Shown: in pieces, positions 1 through 6,485 of the stretch
Position numbering within the stretch: the stretch's first letter is position 1
How the letters are laid out: the number at the start of each line of letters is the position of its first letter
Assembly (NCBI GenBank): GCA_003641545.1
Contig: QNAU01000039.1
Span: 1-9,327 of the forward strand
Direction of reading: 5' to 3'
Length of the DNA: 9,327 nucleotides
Origin: Thermotoga sp.
GTDB taxonomy: Bacteria > Thermotogota > Thermotogae > B21-G9
The notes under the pieces: generated by a model
What the model was told of the DNA's origin: nothing
The model's database searches: none
What the model saw: the letters and a program-made list of their open reading frames with translations, nothing else
Program-made: the position numbers and the translations under genes

Positions 1-204
1 ATACCGACGATCTTCGGTGCTTTCCTCCTCGACTATCTGAAAAATCCGAAGATTGATCACAGGTTTCTCCCGTTCATTTTATCCATCCTGAGCGGATTTC
101 TGAGTCTGATAATTCTGAAGTATTTTCTCAAAATGAGAAAGATGAAGTATTTCGCATTCTACTGTTGGATCATCGCTTTCCTTGGCTTGGTGGGTTTGAT
201 TTGA
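1..204 (+). CDS. uppP: Undecaprenyl-diphosphatase (UppP/BacA) family, C-terminal fragment
   Basis: This is a partial gene: frame 1 is open from the first base to a TGA at 202-204, giving the last 67 residues of a membrane protein. The fragment starts IPTIFGAFLLDY, which matches the conserved PAILGA-L region of UppP. Two strongly hydrophobic helices follow, roughly residues 25-43 and 51-67, separated by a short basic loop (KMRKMK), and the chain ends directly after the last helix as UppP proteins do. UppP dephosphorylates undecaprenyl pyrophosphate at the membrane to recycle the lipid carrier for peptidoglycan precursors. The catalytic motifs lie in the missing N-terminal part, so activity cannot be judged here. 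The stop codon lies inside the predicted aspS promoter, so the downstream operon starts at the very end of this gene. An unrelated small membrane protein cannot be fully excluded. Confidence 0.72.
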   Translation: MPTIFGAFLLDYLKNPKIDHRFLPFILSILSGFLSLIILKYFLKMRKMKYFAFYCWIIAFLGLVGLI

Positions 205-210
205 ATTCAA
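199..210. repeat. 12-base repeat copy 1 (palindromic core)
   Basis: ATTTGAATTCAA occurs here and again at 7824-7835; its last ten bases form a perfect palindrome (TTGAATTCAA). This copy covers the uppP stop and the aspS -35 element. Chance is a fair explanation, since the motif is AT-rich. Confidence 0.3.
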
Positions 211-228
211 TTGTTTTCATGTTATACT
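201..228 (+). promoter_or_regulatory. Predicted sigma70-type promoter for the aspS operon
   Basis: A -35-like TTGAAT (201-206) and a -10-like TATACT (223-228) are separated by 16 bases. Both match the bacterial housekeeping consensus at four or five of six positions, in the only real gap before aspS. The -35 element overlaps the uppP stop codon, and the predicted start point near 234-236 would leave a leader of about 35 bases before the aspS start. I see no terminator between uppP and this promoter, so readthrough from uppP is also possible. Confidence 0.6.
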
Positions 229-268
229 TTCTCTAAATTTTCAAAATTGGATTCAGAGGGGATGAAGA

Positions 269-2089
269 ATGCGGGATAGAATGAATAAGATCGATTTCTC
301 GACTTCCTACAGAACCCACAGCTGTGGATGTTTGAGAAAGGAGAACATAGGTGAAATGGTCAAATTGGTTGGTTGGATAAGATACATGAGGGATCACGGA
401 GGGGCGAAGTTCATCGATCTGTGTGACAGAGAAGGTTGCACACAAGTCGTATTCGAGGAGGGCACATTCAAGGATATGGAAACCGTTGAGCATCTCGGGA
501 AGGAATACGTCATAGGGGTTGAAGGGAAGGTGAGAAAAAGACCGGAGGGAACGGAGGATCCGGAAAATCCGACGGGTGAAATTGAAGTCCTCGTCGAAAA
601 AATGAAGATAATATCGAAATCCAAGCTCTCACCATTCGAGTTGATCGAAGAGAAGAGGAGTCTTCTACCCTCGATGGAACTGAGACTCGAATACAGATTT
701 CTCGATCTGAGACGCAGGGAAATGGTGGAGAATCTGTGGCTGAGAAACGAAGTGATGAGGGAGGTCAGGGAATTTTTTTGGGAAAGAGGTTTCTGGGAGA
801 TAGAGACGCCTTACTTGGTGAAAAGCACACCGGAGGGTGCGAGGGATTTTGTGGTACCGGTTAGAGCGATACCAGGCACGTTTTTTGCATTACCACAGTC
901 TCCTCAACTTTACAAGCAACTTTTGATGATCTCAGGATTCGACAGGTATTTCCAGCTTGCGAGATGCTTCAGGGATGAAGATCTCAGGGAGGATAGGCAA
1001 CCTGAGTTCACACAGATAGATGTAGAGATGAGTTTCGTCGAAAGGGAGGACATTTTGAACCTGATCGAAGAGCTGATAGAAAGGTTGTGGAAAAAATTGT
1101 TGAATTTTGAGGATGTCAGATTCAGAAGGATGAAATTCGATGAAGCCATGGAAAAATACGGCACGGACAAGCCCGACACGAGATACGGTATGGAGATAAA
1201 GGATGTGACGGATACGGTAAAAAATGTGGGATACAGGATATTCAAAAGAGCGATAGAGAACGGTGCAAGGGTCAAGTGTTTGAGGGCGGATGGATTGCAT
1301 AGGAAGGGATTCACCTCGAAGGATGCACAGAAATTGATAGATTTCATCATCAAGAAGCTGAAGGGTAAGGGAATGACCTGGTTGATAGTCGAGGATGGAG
1401 ATCTGAAATCTGTGCCTCAATCCATCGCCAACTCCTTCGGTGAGAAGGTGAGGAAAGAGCTGATCCGTAGTATGGGAGCAAAAGATGGGGATATATTGAT
1501 GTTCGTCGTCGATGAAGAATACCATTCCTTGAACATGATGGGTGAGATAAGGAAACTCGTTGGATCGAAATGGAAAGTTGATCTAAAGAAGAAATGGAGC
1601 TTCGTCTGGCTCATCGATCCGCCGTATTTCGAGAGAGATCAATACGGAAACACCCTGAACAAGCCATCACATCATCCATTCACAGCCCCCCTTGAGATGT
1701 CCATCGAATATCTGGAAAGACCACGTGAGGAAATATACGCGAACGCATACGATCTGGTCATAAACGGTGTGGAAGTTGGGGGTGGTTCGATAAGGATACA
1801 TCTTCCAAATGTTCAGAGGAAGATATTCGAATTGTTGGGATACACCGAGGAGGAAATGAGGGAGAGATTCGGTTTTCTCCTTCGTGCCTTGGAATACGGT
1901 GCACCACCACATGGTGGTATAGCCATAGGTCTCGACAGACTGGTCGCCATGATGAAGGGTAAGGAGGATATAAGGGATTTCATAGCCTTTCCGAAAACGA
2001 AGAGTTTCAGATCGCCCGTGGATGATTCGCCATCCAGAATAGATGAGGAAAAACTGAGAGAACTTGGAATAATAATTCTGAGAGAATGA
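269..2089 (+). CDS. aspS: Aspartyl-tRNA synthetase, bacterial type
   Basis: This cytoplasmic class II synthetase attaches aspartate to tRNA-Asp using ATP. At 606 residues it matches bacterial AspRS length. In order, it shows an N-terminal OB-fold anticodon-binding domain (about 14-120, with RTHSCG at 15-20 and GWIRYMRDHGG at 35-45) and the flipping-loop QSPQLYKQ (210-217). Class II motif 2 FRDEDLREDRQPEFTQID follows at 234-251, then the bacterial insertion domain beginning YGTDKPDTR (297-305) and running to about 425. The SHHPFTAP signature (467-474), GGGSIRIH (504-511) and motif 3 GGIAIGLDRL (549-558) complete the core. The ATG at 269 was chosen because GAGGGG at 255-260 sits 8 bases upstream; ATG 281 is a weaker alternative 20 bases from the site. 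His43 in RDHGG and Gly94 in RPEG match the type of AspRS that also charges tRNA-Asn. The stop overlaps a possible ATG of the next gene, and the genes are probably co-transcribed. Confidence 0.97.
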   Translation: MRDRMNKIDFSTSYRTHSCGCLRKENIGEMVKLVGWIRYMRDHGGAKFIDLCDREGCTQVVFEEGTFKDMETVEHLGKEYVIGVEGKVRKRPEGTEDPENPTGEIEVLVEKMKIISKSKLSPFELIEEKRSLLPSMELRLEYRFLDLRRREMVENLWLRNEVMREVREFFWERGFWEIETPYLVKSTPEGARDFVVPVRAIPGTFFALPQSPQLYKQLLMISGFDRYFQLARCFRDEDLREDRQPEFTQIDVEMSFVEREDILNLIEELIERLWKKLLNFEDVRFRRMKFDEAMEKYGTDKPDTRYGMEIKDVTDTVKNVGYRIFKRAIENGARVKCLRADGLHRKGFTSKDAQKLIDFIIKKLKGKGMTWLIVEDGDLKSVPQSIANSFGEKVRKELIRSMGAKDGDILMFVVDEEYHSLNMMGEIRKLVGSKWKVDLKKKWSFVWLIDPPYFERDQYGNTLNKPSHHPFTAPLEMSIEYLERPREEIYANAYDLVINGVEVGGGSIRIHLPNVQRKIFELLGYTEEEMRERFGFLLRALEYGAPPHGGIAIGLDRLVAMMKGKEDIRDFIAFPKTKSFRSPVDDSPSRIDEEKLRELGIIILRE

Positions 2090-2097
2090 TGGATGAA

Positions 2098-2105
2098 AGG
2101 GAGGT
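2098..2105 (+). promoter_or_regulatory. Strong ribosome binding site that decides the PLP-enzyme start
   Basis: AGGGAGGT lies 7 bases before the ATG at 2113. The upstream in-frame ATG at 2086, overlapping the aspS stop as ATGA, has no comparable site, so 2113 is the favoured start. Nine extra residues would be added if 2086 were used by translational coupling. Confidence 0.7.
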
Positions 2106-2112
2106 AATCGAA

Positions 2113-3528
2113 ATGGAAAGAATACCGATAGTCGGTCCAACTTATGAGGAAATGCTTCATCCTGAGAAGATAGACCCGATCATCAGGAAGAGGGCTTTGG
2201 AGATGAAGGACAAGGATCCTCTTCATCCGATCAACCTTTACAACATAACTTGGAAAGATGGAAACAACAGGATATACTATTTCATCATGCCCAAGGAGTT
2301 GACGGGAGTCGAAGCCAACATAATTGTTCTCTATTCGAAGGATTTCCCGTCCGGTAGTCACAAAGTCGGGGCAACCTACTCCATACTGATGGAGAAGACG
2401 ATAACCGGTGAGGTCGATCCGAGGATCCACACACTCGTTTGGCCCTCGACGGGAAATTATGGAATAGGTGGAGCGTGGGTCAGTTCGAGGATGAATTACA
2501 GGTCGATCGTCATACTCCCCGAGATGATGAGCAAGGAAAGGTTCGAAACGATAAGAAGGTATGGTGCGGAGGTGATAGCGACACCCGGGTGTGAATCGAA
2601 TGTGAAGGAGATATACGACAAGAGCAAAGAGTTGTATGCGAAGGATCCCGAGAGGATAAGGATACTGAATCAGTTCAGCGAATTCGGAAATTACAGATTC
2701 CATTATTATGTGACGGGGAATACCATGCTCGAACTCGTGGAAAAAGAGAAAATAGGAAATGGAAGAATATCCGCGGTGGTGATCGGAGTGGGATCTGCAG
2801 GGACCATAGCCTGCGCTGACAGAATAAAACAGGTTTTCCCGGAGGCGAAGAAAGTTGCGGTTGAACCTCTGCAATGTCCAACGATATCTCTCAACGGGTA
2901 CGGAGGTCACGATATACAGGGAATAGGGGATAAACATGTCACCTGGATACACAACGTTCTGAACATGGATGCGGTCGTTCTGGTGGACGATATGGATTCC
3001 AAGAAGATGCTTCACGTCTTGACCGATGAGGAGGGGAAGAAATTCTTGAAGGAGTTCGTCGATCCGGATGTTGTCGAGTATCTTTCGGATAAATTTGGAA
3101 TATCCGGTGTTGCGAACATCATAGGTGCGATAAAGATGGCGAAATTTTATGGACTCGGCAAGGATGACAACATCTTGACCGTTGCAACTGACAACATAGA
3201 TAGATACAGAACGGTCATGAAGGATCTCGAAGCCAAATTTGGAAAATTGGATAGGACTGAAGCCAAATCCAGAACGGAGAGAATTTTCCTCTACCAAGAG
3301 CCGTCATGGGTATTCGAGGGGGATAAGTGGAACAGGGAGAGATGGCACAACCTGAAATACTACACCTGGGTGGAACAGCAAGGAAAGACCGTCGAGGAAT
3401 TGGATGCTCAAAGGAAGGAAGAATACTGGCTGGATGTTCAAAGAAAGGTGAAGGAGGTAGATGAATTGCTCATAAAGTATAGAAAAGAACATGAGGATGA
3501 ACTCATGAAGGTTATGATGGAAGATTGA
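2113..3528 (+). CDS. Fold-type II PLP-dependent enzyme, cysteine synthase/TrpB-like, substrate unassigned
   Basis: The protein has 471 residues from ATG 2113. Its N-terminal two thirds look like a beta-family (fold-type II) pyridoxal-phosphate enzyme. SGSHKVGA (80-87) supplies the probable Schiff-base lysine, K84. STGNYG (112-117) is the substrate-carboxylate loop, GVGSAGT (225-231) the phosphate-binding glycine loop, and GGHDIQGIG (264-272) resembles a stretch of cysteine synthases. ATDNIDRY (358-365) sits where the core usually ends. The GSHK lysine context recalls tryptophan synthase beta chains, while IQGIG recalls CysK/CBS, so the motifs are mixed. A further hundred residues (about 373-471) are highly charged and rich in Trp and Tyr (W399, W406, W411, Y416, Y417, W419, W439) and probably helical. 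Plain CysK proteins are near 300 residues and lack this tail. It follows aspS with 23 bases between. A beta-elimination or beta-replacement reaction on an amino acid is plausible, but I cannot name the substrate. Confidence 0.85.
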   Translation: MERIPIVGPTYEEMLHPEKIDPIIRKRALEMKDKDPLHPINLYNITWKDGNNRIYYFIMPKELTGVEANIIVLYSKDFPSGSHKVGATYSILMEKTITGEVDPRIHTLVWPSTGNYGIGGAWVSSRMNYRSIVILPEMMSKERFETIRRYGAEVIATPGCESNVKEIYDKSKELYAKDPERIRILNQFSEFGNYRFHYYVTGNTMLELVEKEKIGNGRISAVVIGVGSAGTIACADRIKQVFPEAKKVAVEPLQCPTISLNGYGGHDIQGIGDKHVTWIHNVLNMDAVVLVDDMDSKKMLHVLTDEEGKKFLKEFVDPDVVEYLSDKFGISGVANIIGAIKMAKFYGLGKDDNILTVATDNIDRYRTVMKDLEAKFGKLDRTEAKSRTERIFLYQEPSWVFEGDKWNRERWHNLKYYTWVEQQGKTVEELDAQRKEEYWLDVQRKVKEVDELLIKYRKEHEDELMKVMMED

Positions 3529-3544
3529 ACTGCGAGGTGATTTC

Positions 3545-4081
3545 GTGGTATTGGAAAATGATGTTTTGAAGTTGAGGCCTTTTGAAATCGAAGATATCGA
3601 TCAGATACTCCCTCACTTCAACGATGAAGAGGTGAGACAGTACTTAGCTGTGATCTTTCCTGTGAACAAACTGGTCGAAAGGAATTTCATCGAATCACTC
3701 TACAAGGATGATAAAAATATACTTCTCGGGATGGAAGTGAACGGAACCCTGATAGGATCGATCGGATTGCACAGGATAGATTGGGTGAACAGATCCACCG
3801 AACTCGGTATAGTGATATTCCGAAAGGAATATTGGAACAAAGGATATGGAACGAAAGCCATCGATCTGATGTTGAAATACGCCTTCAAGTATTTGAACAT
3901 GAACAGGGTTTCCTTGAAGGTGTATGAATACAACGAGAGGGCTATCCACGTTTATGAGAAATGTGGATTCAAGGTGGAAGGAAGGTTGAGGAAGGCGAAA
4001 TTCTTCAAAGGCAGATACTGGGATGTCCTCGTGATGGGCATCCTCAGGGATGAATATTTTGAATCGAGGAGAAAATCATGA
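3545..4081 (+). CDS. GNAT-family N-acetyltransferase, RimJ/RimL-like
   Basis: This 178-residue protein matches the usual length of a single GNAT domain, which transfers acetyl from acetyl-CoA to an amine such as a protein N-terminus, polyamine or small molecule. It opens with the typical LKLRPFEIEDID strand-helix (8-19). It carries the acetyl-CoA pyrophosphate loop NKGYGTKA (98-105) within the motif A helix, and NERAIHVYEKCGF (130-142), where GNAT enzymes place the catalytic-side Asn and Tyr. The C-terminal RLRKAKFFKGRYWDVLVMGIL (147-167) is characteristic of the RimJ/RimL/SpeG-like branch. The start is GTG at 3545, with GAGGTGA at 3534-3540 just upstream. The 3' end overlaps the methyltransferase start by four bases (ATGA), which suggests translational coupling. 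The acetyl acceptor cannot be told from the sequence. Confidence 0.9.
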   Translation: MVLENDVLKLRPFEIEDIDQILPHFNDEEVRQYLAVIFPVNKLVERNFIESLYKDDKNILLGMEVNGTLIGSIGLHRIDWVNRSTELGIVIFRKEYWNKGYGTKAIDLMLKYAFKYLNMNRVSLKVYEYNERAIHVYEKCGFKVEGRLRKAKFFKGRYWDVLVMGILRDEYFESRRKS

Positions 4082-4755
4082 AGAGTGTGTTCGACCGTTC
4101 AGCTGAGAAATACGATGAATGGTATGAGAGTGAAAGAGGAAGAAGGATAGATGAAATCGAGACAAATCTCATCATGTCACTTCTAAAACCGAGAAAGGGT
4201 GAAAGAATATTGGATGTCGGTTGTGGAACCGGAAATTACTCGATAAAACTCGCAAAATTGGGATGTGTGGTTGTTGGAATCGATCCATCGAAAGATATGA
4301 TAAACAGAGCTTTGGAAAAATCCATGAAGCTTCATTTGAAGGATGTATCTTTCAAACTCGGAAAAGCAGAGGAGCTTCCCTTCCCAGACGAAGACTTCGA
4401 TGCTGTCGTAAGCGTGACTGCAATCGAATTCTTCGATGAAGTTGAAAAAGCCGTTTCGGAGATGTTCAGGGTTTTGAAAAGTGGTGGCAGGTTGGTCATA
4501 GGAACGATAAACAGGGAAAGCCCATGGGGGAAACTCTACATGGAGAAGGGAAAAAATGGTCATCCGATATATTCACATGCGAGATTTCTGAGCATGGATG
4601 AATTGAGGAGAATGTGTGAAAATGTCGAGGAAGTTGGGGGCTGTTTGAAGATACCACCTGATTCTCCCGTCGAAGAATTTAACGAAAGATTTGACAGACT
4701 CTCCAAATTTCCACCGGGATTCATCGCGATGAAATGTGTAAAACTTCACGCTTAG
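4078..4755 (+). CDS. Class I SAM-dependent methyltransferase
   Basis: This is a 225-residue soluble Rossmann-fold methyltransferase of the Methyltransf_11/UbiE-like kind. Motif I ILDVGCGTG (44-52) binds S-adenosylmethionine. The acidic residue after strand 2 is D69 in VVGIDPS, which would contact the SAM ribose. AEELPFPDEDFDAVVS (97-112) supplies the next two motifs, and VLKSGGRLVIGTIN (132-145) is the strand 5 region. The N-terminal FDRSAEKYDEWY is common in small-molecule methyltransferases of this group. The start is an ATG overlapping the acetyltransferase stop, with GAGGAG (4066-4071) 6 bases upstream. The stop TAG shares bases with the trpS ribosome binding site. The methyl acceptor is unknown. 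The neighbouring acetyltransferase makes a shared modification target possible, but nothing in the sequence proves it. Confidence 0.9.
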   Translation: MKSVFDRSAEKYDEWYESERGRRIDEIETNLIMSLLKPRKGERILDVGCGTGNYSIKLAKLGCVVVGIDPSKDMINRALEKSMKLHLKDVSFKLGKAEELPFPDEDFDAVVSVTAIEFFDEVEKAVSEMFRVLKSGGRLVIGTINRESPWGKLYMEKGKNGHPIYSHARFLSMDELRRMCENVEEVGGCLKIPPDSPVEEFNERFDRLSKFPPGFIAMKCVKLHA

Positions 4756-4762
4756 GAGGTGA
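4754..4762 (+). promoter_or_regulatory. Ribosome binding site fixing the TTG start of trpS
   Basis: AGGAGGTGA overlaps the methyltransferase TAG (4753-4755) and lies 4 bases before a TTG at 4767. The in-frame ATG at 4734 lies upstream of this site and inside the methyltransferase gene, and would add 11 residues unlike any TrpRS N-terminus. The TTG gives the family-typical RILSGMRPTGKLHVGN opening. Confidence 0.85.
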
Positions 4763-4766
4763 GCTC

Positions 4767-5753
4767 TTGAGGATACTCAGTGGTATGCGACCGACGGGAA
4801 AACTTCACGTTGGTAATTTGGTGGGTGCACTTGAAACGTGGATAAAACTTCAGGAGGAAGGACATAAATGCTTCTACTTCGTCGCGGATTGGCACGCTCT
4901 CACGACGGAATACAACAACACCGACGAGTTGTACGAGAACACCTTCGATATGATAAAGGTGTTTCTCGCGGTTGGACTGGATCCAAACAAGAGCGTCATA
5001 TTCATACAGTCCTCGGTGAAACAGCACGCGGAATTGGCTCTTCTCTTCTCCATGATAGTTCCCCTCGGATGGCTCGAGAGAGTTCCGACCTACAAAGAAT
5101 TGAAGAAGGAGCTGGTGAACAAGGATCTGTCGAACCTTGGATTCTTGGCTTATCCAGTTCTTCAAGCGGCTGATATACTGATATACAAGGCGGATTACGT
5201 TCCGGTGGGGAAGGATCAAGTTTACCATGTAGAGCTGACGCGGGAGATAGCGAGAAGATTCAATCACCTCTATGGTGAAGTTTTTCCCGAACCGCAGGCG
5301 TTGTTATCGCAGGTTCCGAATCTACCTGGGACGGATGGTAGGAAGATGTCGAAGAGCTATGGCAACGTTATATACATAGATTCAAACATCGAAGAACTCA
5401 GATCCAAGGTCATGCCGATGATGACCGACACCGCCAGGAAGAGAAAAACAGATCCGGGAAACCCGGAGAGATGCCCGGTGTGGGAATATCACAAGGCTTT
5501 TGGAACGACGGAGGAAGAGAAAGAATATATAAAAGAAGGTTGTACCAAAGCGAAGATAGGATGCGTTGAATGTAAAAAGATCCTTCTGAAACACATGGAG
5601 GAGAAATTGAGTCCAATATGGGAGAGATTGGCTGAGATGAAGAGGAGAGAATCCATAGTTTACGACGTTATAAACGAGGGAACGAGGAAGGCGAGAGAGT
5701 TCGCGGAGAAGACGATGGAAGAAGTCAGAAGAGCGATGAACCTAAGGTTCTGA
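4767..5753 (+). CDS. trpS: Tryptophanyl-tRNA synthetase with a [4Fe-4S]-type cysteine motif
   Basis: This class I synthetase charges tRNA-Trp with tryptophan. From the TTG start it has 328 residues, a normal bacterial length. The opening SGMRPTGKLHVGN (5-17) holds the HIGH-type ATP site, and GRKMSKSYGN (191-200) holds KMSKS at 193-197. In the anticodon-binding domain four cysteines, C236, C259, C266 and C269 (codons between 5472 and 5573), form exactly C-x22-C-x6-C-x2-C. This is the pattern shown structurally to bind a [4Fe-4S] cluster in Thermotoga maritima TrpRS, and is absent from classical TrpRS enzymes such as that of Geobacillus. The cluster here is therefore inferred by motif identity. 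The gene lies between the methyltransferase, whose stop codon shares bases with its ribosome binding site, and scpA, 9 bases downstream. I see no leader-peptide attenuator ahead of it, so expression probably follows the operon. Confidence 0.96.
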   Translation: MRILSGMRPTGKLHVGNLVGALETWIKLQEEGHKCFYFVADWHALTTEYNNTDELYENTFDMIKVFLAVGLDPNKSVIFIQSSVKQHAELALLFSMIVPLGWLERVPTYKELKKELVNKDLSNLGFLAYPVLQAADILIYKADYVPVGKDQVYHVELTREIARRFNHLYGEVFPEPQALLSQVPNLPGTDGRKMSKSYGNVIYIDSNIEELRSKVMPMMTDTARKRKTDPGNPERCPVWEYHKAFGTTEEEKEYIKEGCTKAKIGCVECKKILLKHMEEKLSPIWERLAEMKRRESIVYDVINEGTRKAREFAEKTMEEVRRAMNLRF

Positions 5754-5762
5754 GGTGATTAG

Positions 5763-6479
5763 GTGAAAGAAGAGCTCGTCTTCTCTCTTCCAAAATTCGA
5801 GGGATCCCTCGATTTGCTCCTTTATCTTGTGACAAAACACAAGATGGATATAATGGATATACAGGTTTCGATAATAGCGGATGAATTTCTGGACTACATA
5901 AACAAGATGAGAAAACTCGACATAAATCTCGCATCGGATTTCATGGTGATGGCATCGACCTTGATGGAGATGAAATCGCGTGCCCTCCTTCCGAGAAGAA
6001 CCGAACGAGAGGAGAGAGAACTCGAGGAGATGAAGCTCGATCTATCGAGAAGACTGATGGAATACAAAAAGATGAAGGAGCTGGGAAAATTCATCAAGGA
6101 AAAGATGGAGGAGATTTCGAAATTCTTTCCCGTCAAGGTTGGGATAGAGAGAAGGGTGGAGAAACAGGATGAAGAGAGAAACAGAAAGCTCCTTGGAAGG
6201 ATCAGGGAGATCTTTTTGATCGTCGGTAGGGAACTGAGTCTGAGGGAAAAGGTTTACAGGATAAAGGGTGAGAGATATTCGGTGGAGAACAAGATGAACT
6301 GGATAAAGCAGAAAATGAGCATGGAGAAGTGTCTTCCTCTCGAAGAGTTGCTCAAAACCGCTAAGGACAAACTCGAACTGCTCGTAATATTTTTGGCATT
6401 TCTCGAGCTGGTCAAGATAGGTTTCATACGGATACATGAGCGTGGTGATACCTTCATCCTGTCCTTGGAAGGGGATTGA
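5763..6479 (+). CDS. scpA: Segregation and condensation protein A (kleisin of SMC complex)
   Basis: ScpA bridges the SMC heads and, with ScpB, forms the bacterial condensin that compacts and segregates the chromosome. The 238-residue product has the hallmark N-terminal kleisin helix region FEGSLDLLLYLVTKHKMDIMDI (12-33, given in two halves: FEGSLDLLLYL and VTKHKMDIMDI). DFMVMASTLMEMKSRALLP (59-77) follows, then a long charged helical middle (about 80-150). A C-terminal winged-helix region, LPLEELLKTAKDKLELLVIF (189-208) to the end, fits the SMC-head binding part. The start is GTG at 5763 preceded by GAGGTGA (5752-5758), which itself overlaps the trpS stop. It is separated from scpB by 6 bases, the usual scpA-scpB pairing. 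The length is typical for the family. Confidence 0.94.
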   Translation: MKEELVFSLPKFEGSLDLLLYLVTKHKMDIMDIQVSIIADEFLDYINKMRKLDINLASDFMVMASTLMEMKSRALLPRRTEREERELEEMKLDLSRRLMEYKKMKELGKFIKEKMEEISKFFPVKVGIERRVEKQDEERNRKLLGRIREIFLIVGRELSLREKVYRIKGERYSVENKMNWIKQKMSMEKCLPLEELLKTAKDKLELLVIFLAFLELVKIGFIRIHERGDTFILSLEGD

Positions 6480-6485
6480 TGATCG

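Noticed and set aside
236..248. AATTTT-C-AAAATT dyad in the aspS leader
   Set aside because: It is too short and purely A/T apart from one base; it cannot form a stable hairpin with a one-base loop, and such dyads are common by chance.
262..279. Mini-ORF of five codons (ATG at 262) overlapping the aspS start, as a leader peptide
   Set aside because: It starts only 1 base after the GAGGGG site, carries no run of Asp codons and has no attenuator structure after it; most likely chance.
932..1525. Minus-strand open frame opposite aspS
   Set aside because: It is a shadow of the aspS codon pattern; low-complexity composition with no motif or upstream signals.
1813..3297. Long open frame on the minus strand (494 codons) opposite aspS and the PLP gene
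   Set aside because: It is antisense to two genes with clear family motifs. Its translation has no recognisable domain, is rich in His, Tyr and Arg as expected from codon bias mirrored on the other strand, and has no convincing ribosome binding site.
2113..3528. Assignment of the PLP enzyme as trpB2, cysK or the thiolase subunit OrtB
   Set aside because: The length, the lysine context and the C-terminal extension do not fit any one of these families, so I left the gene without a symbol.
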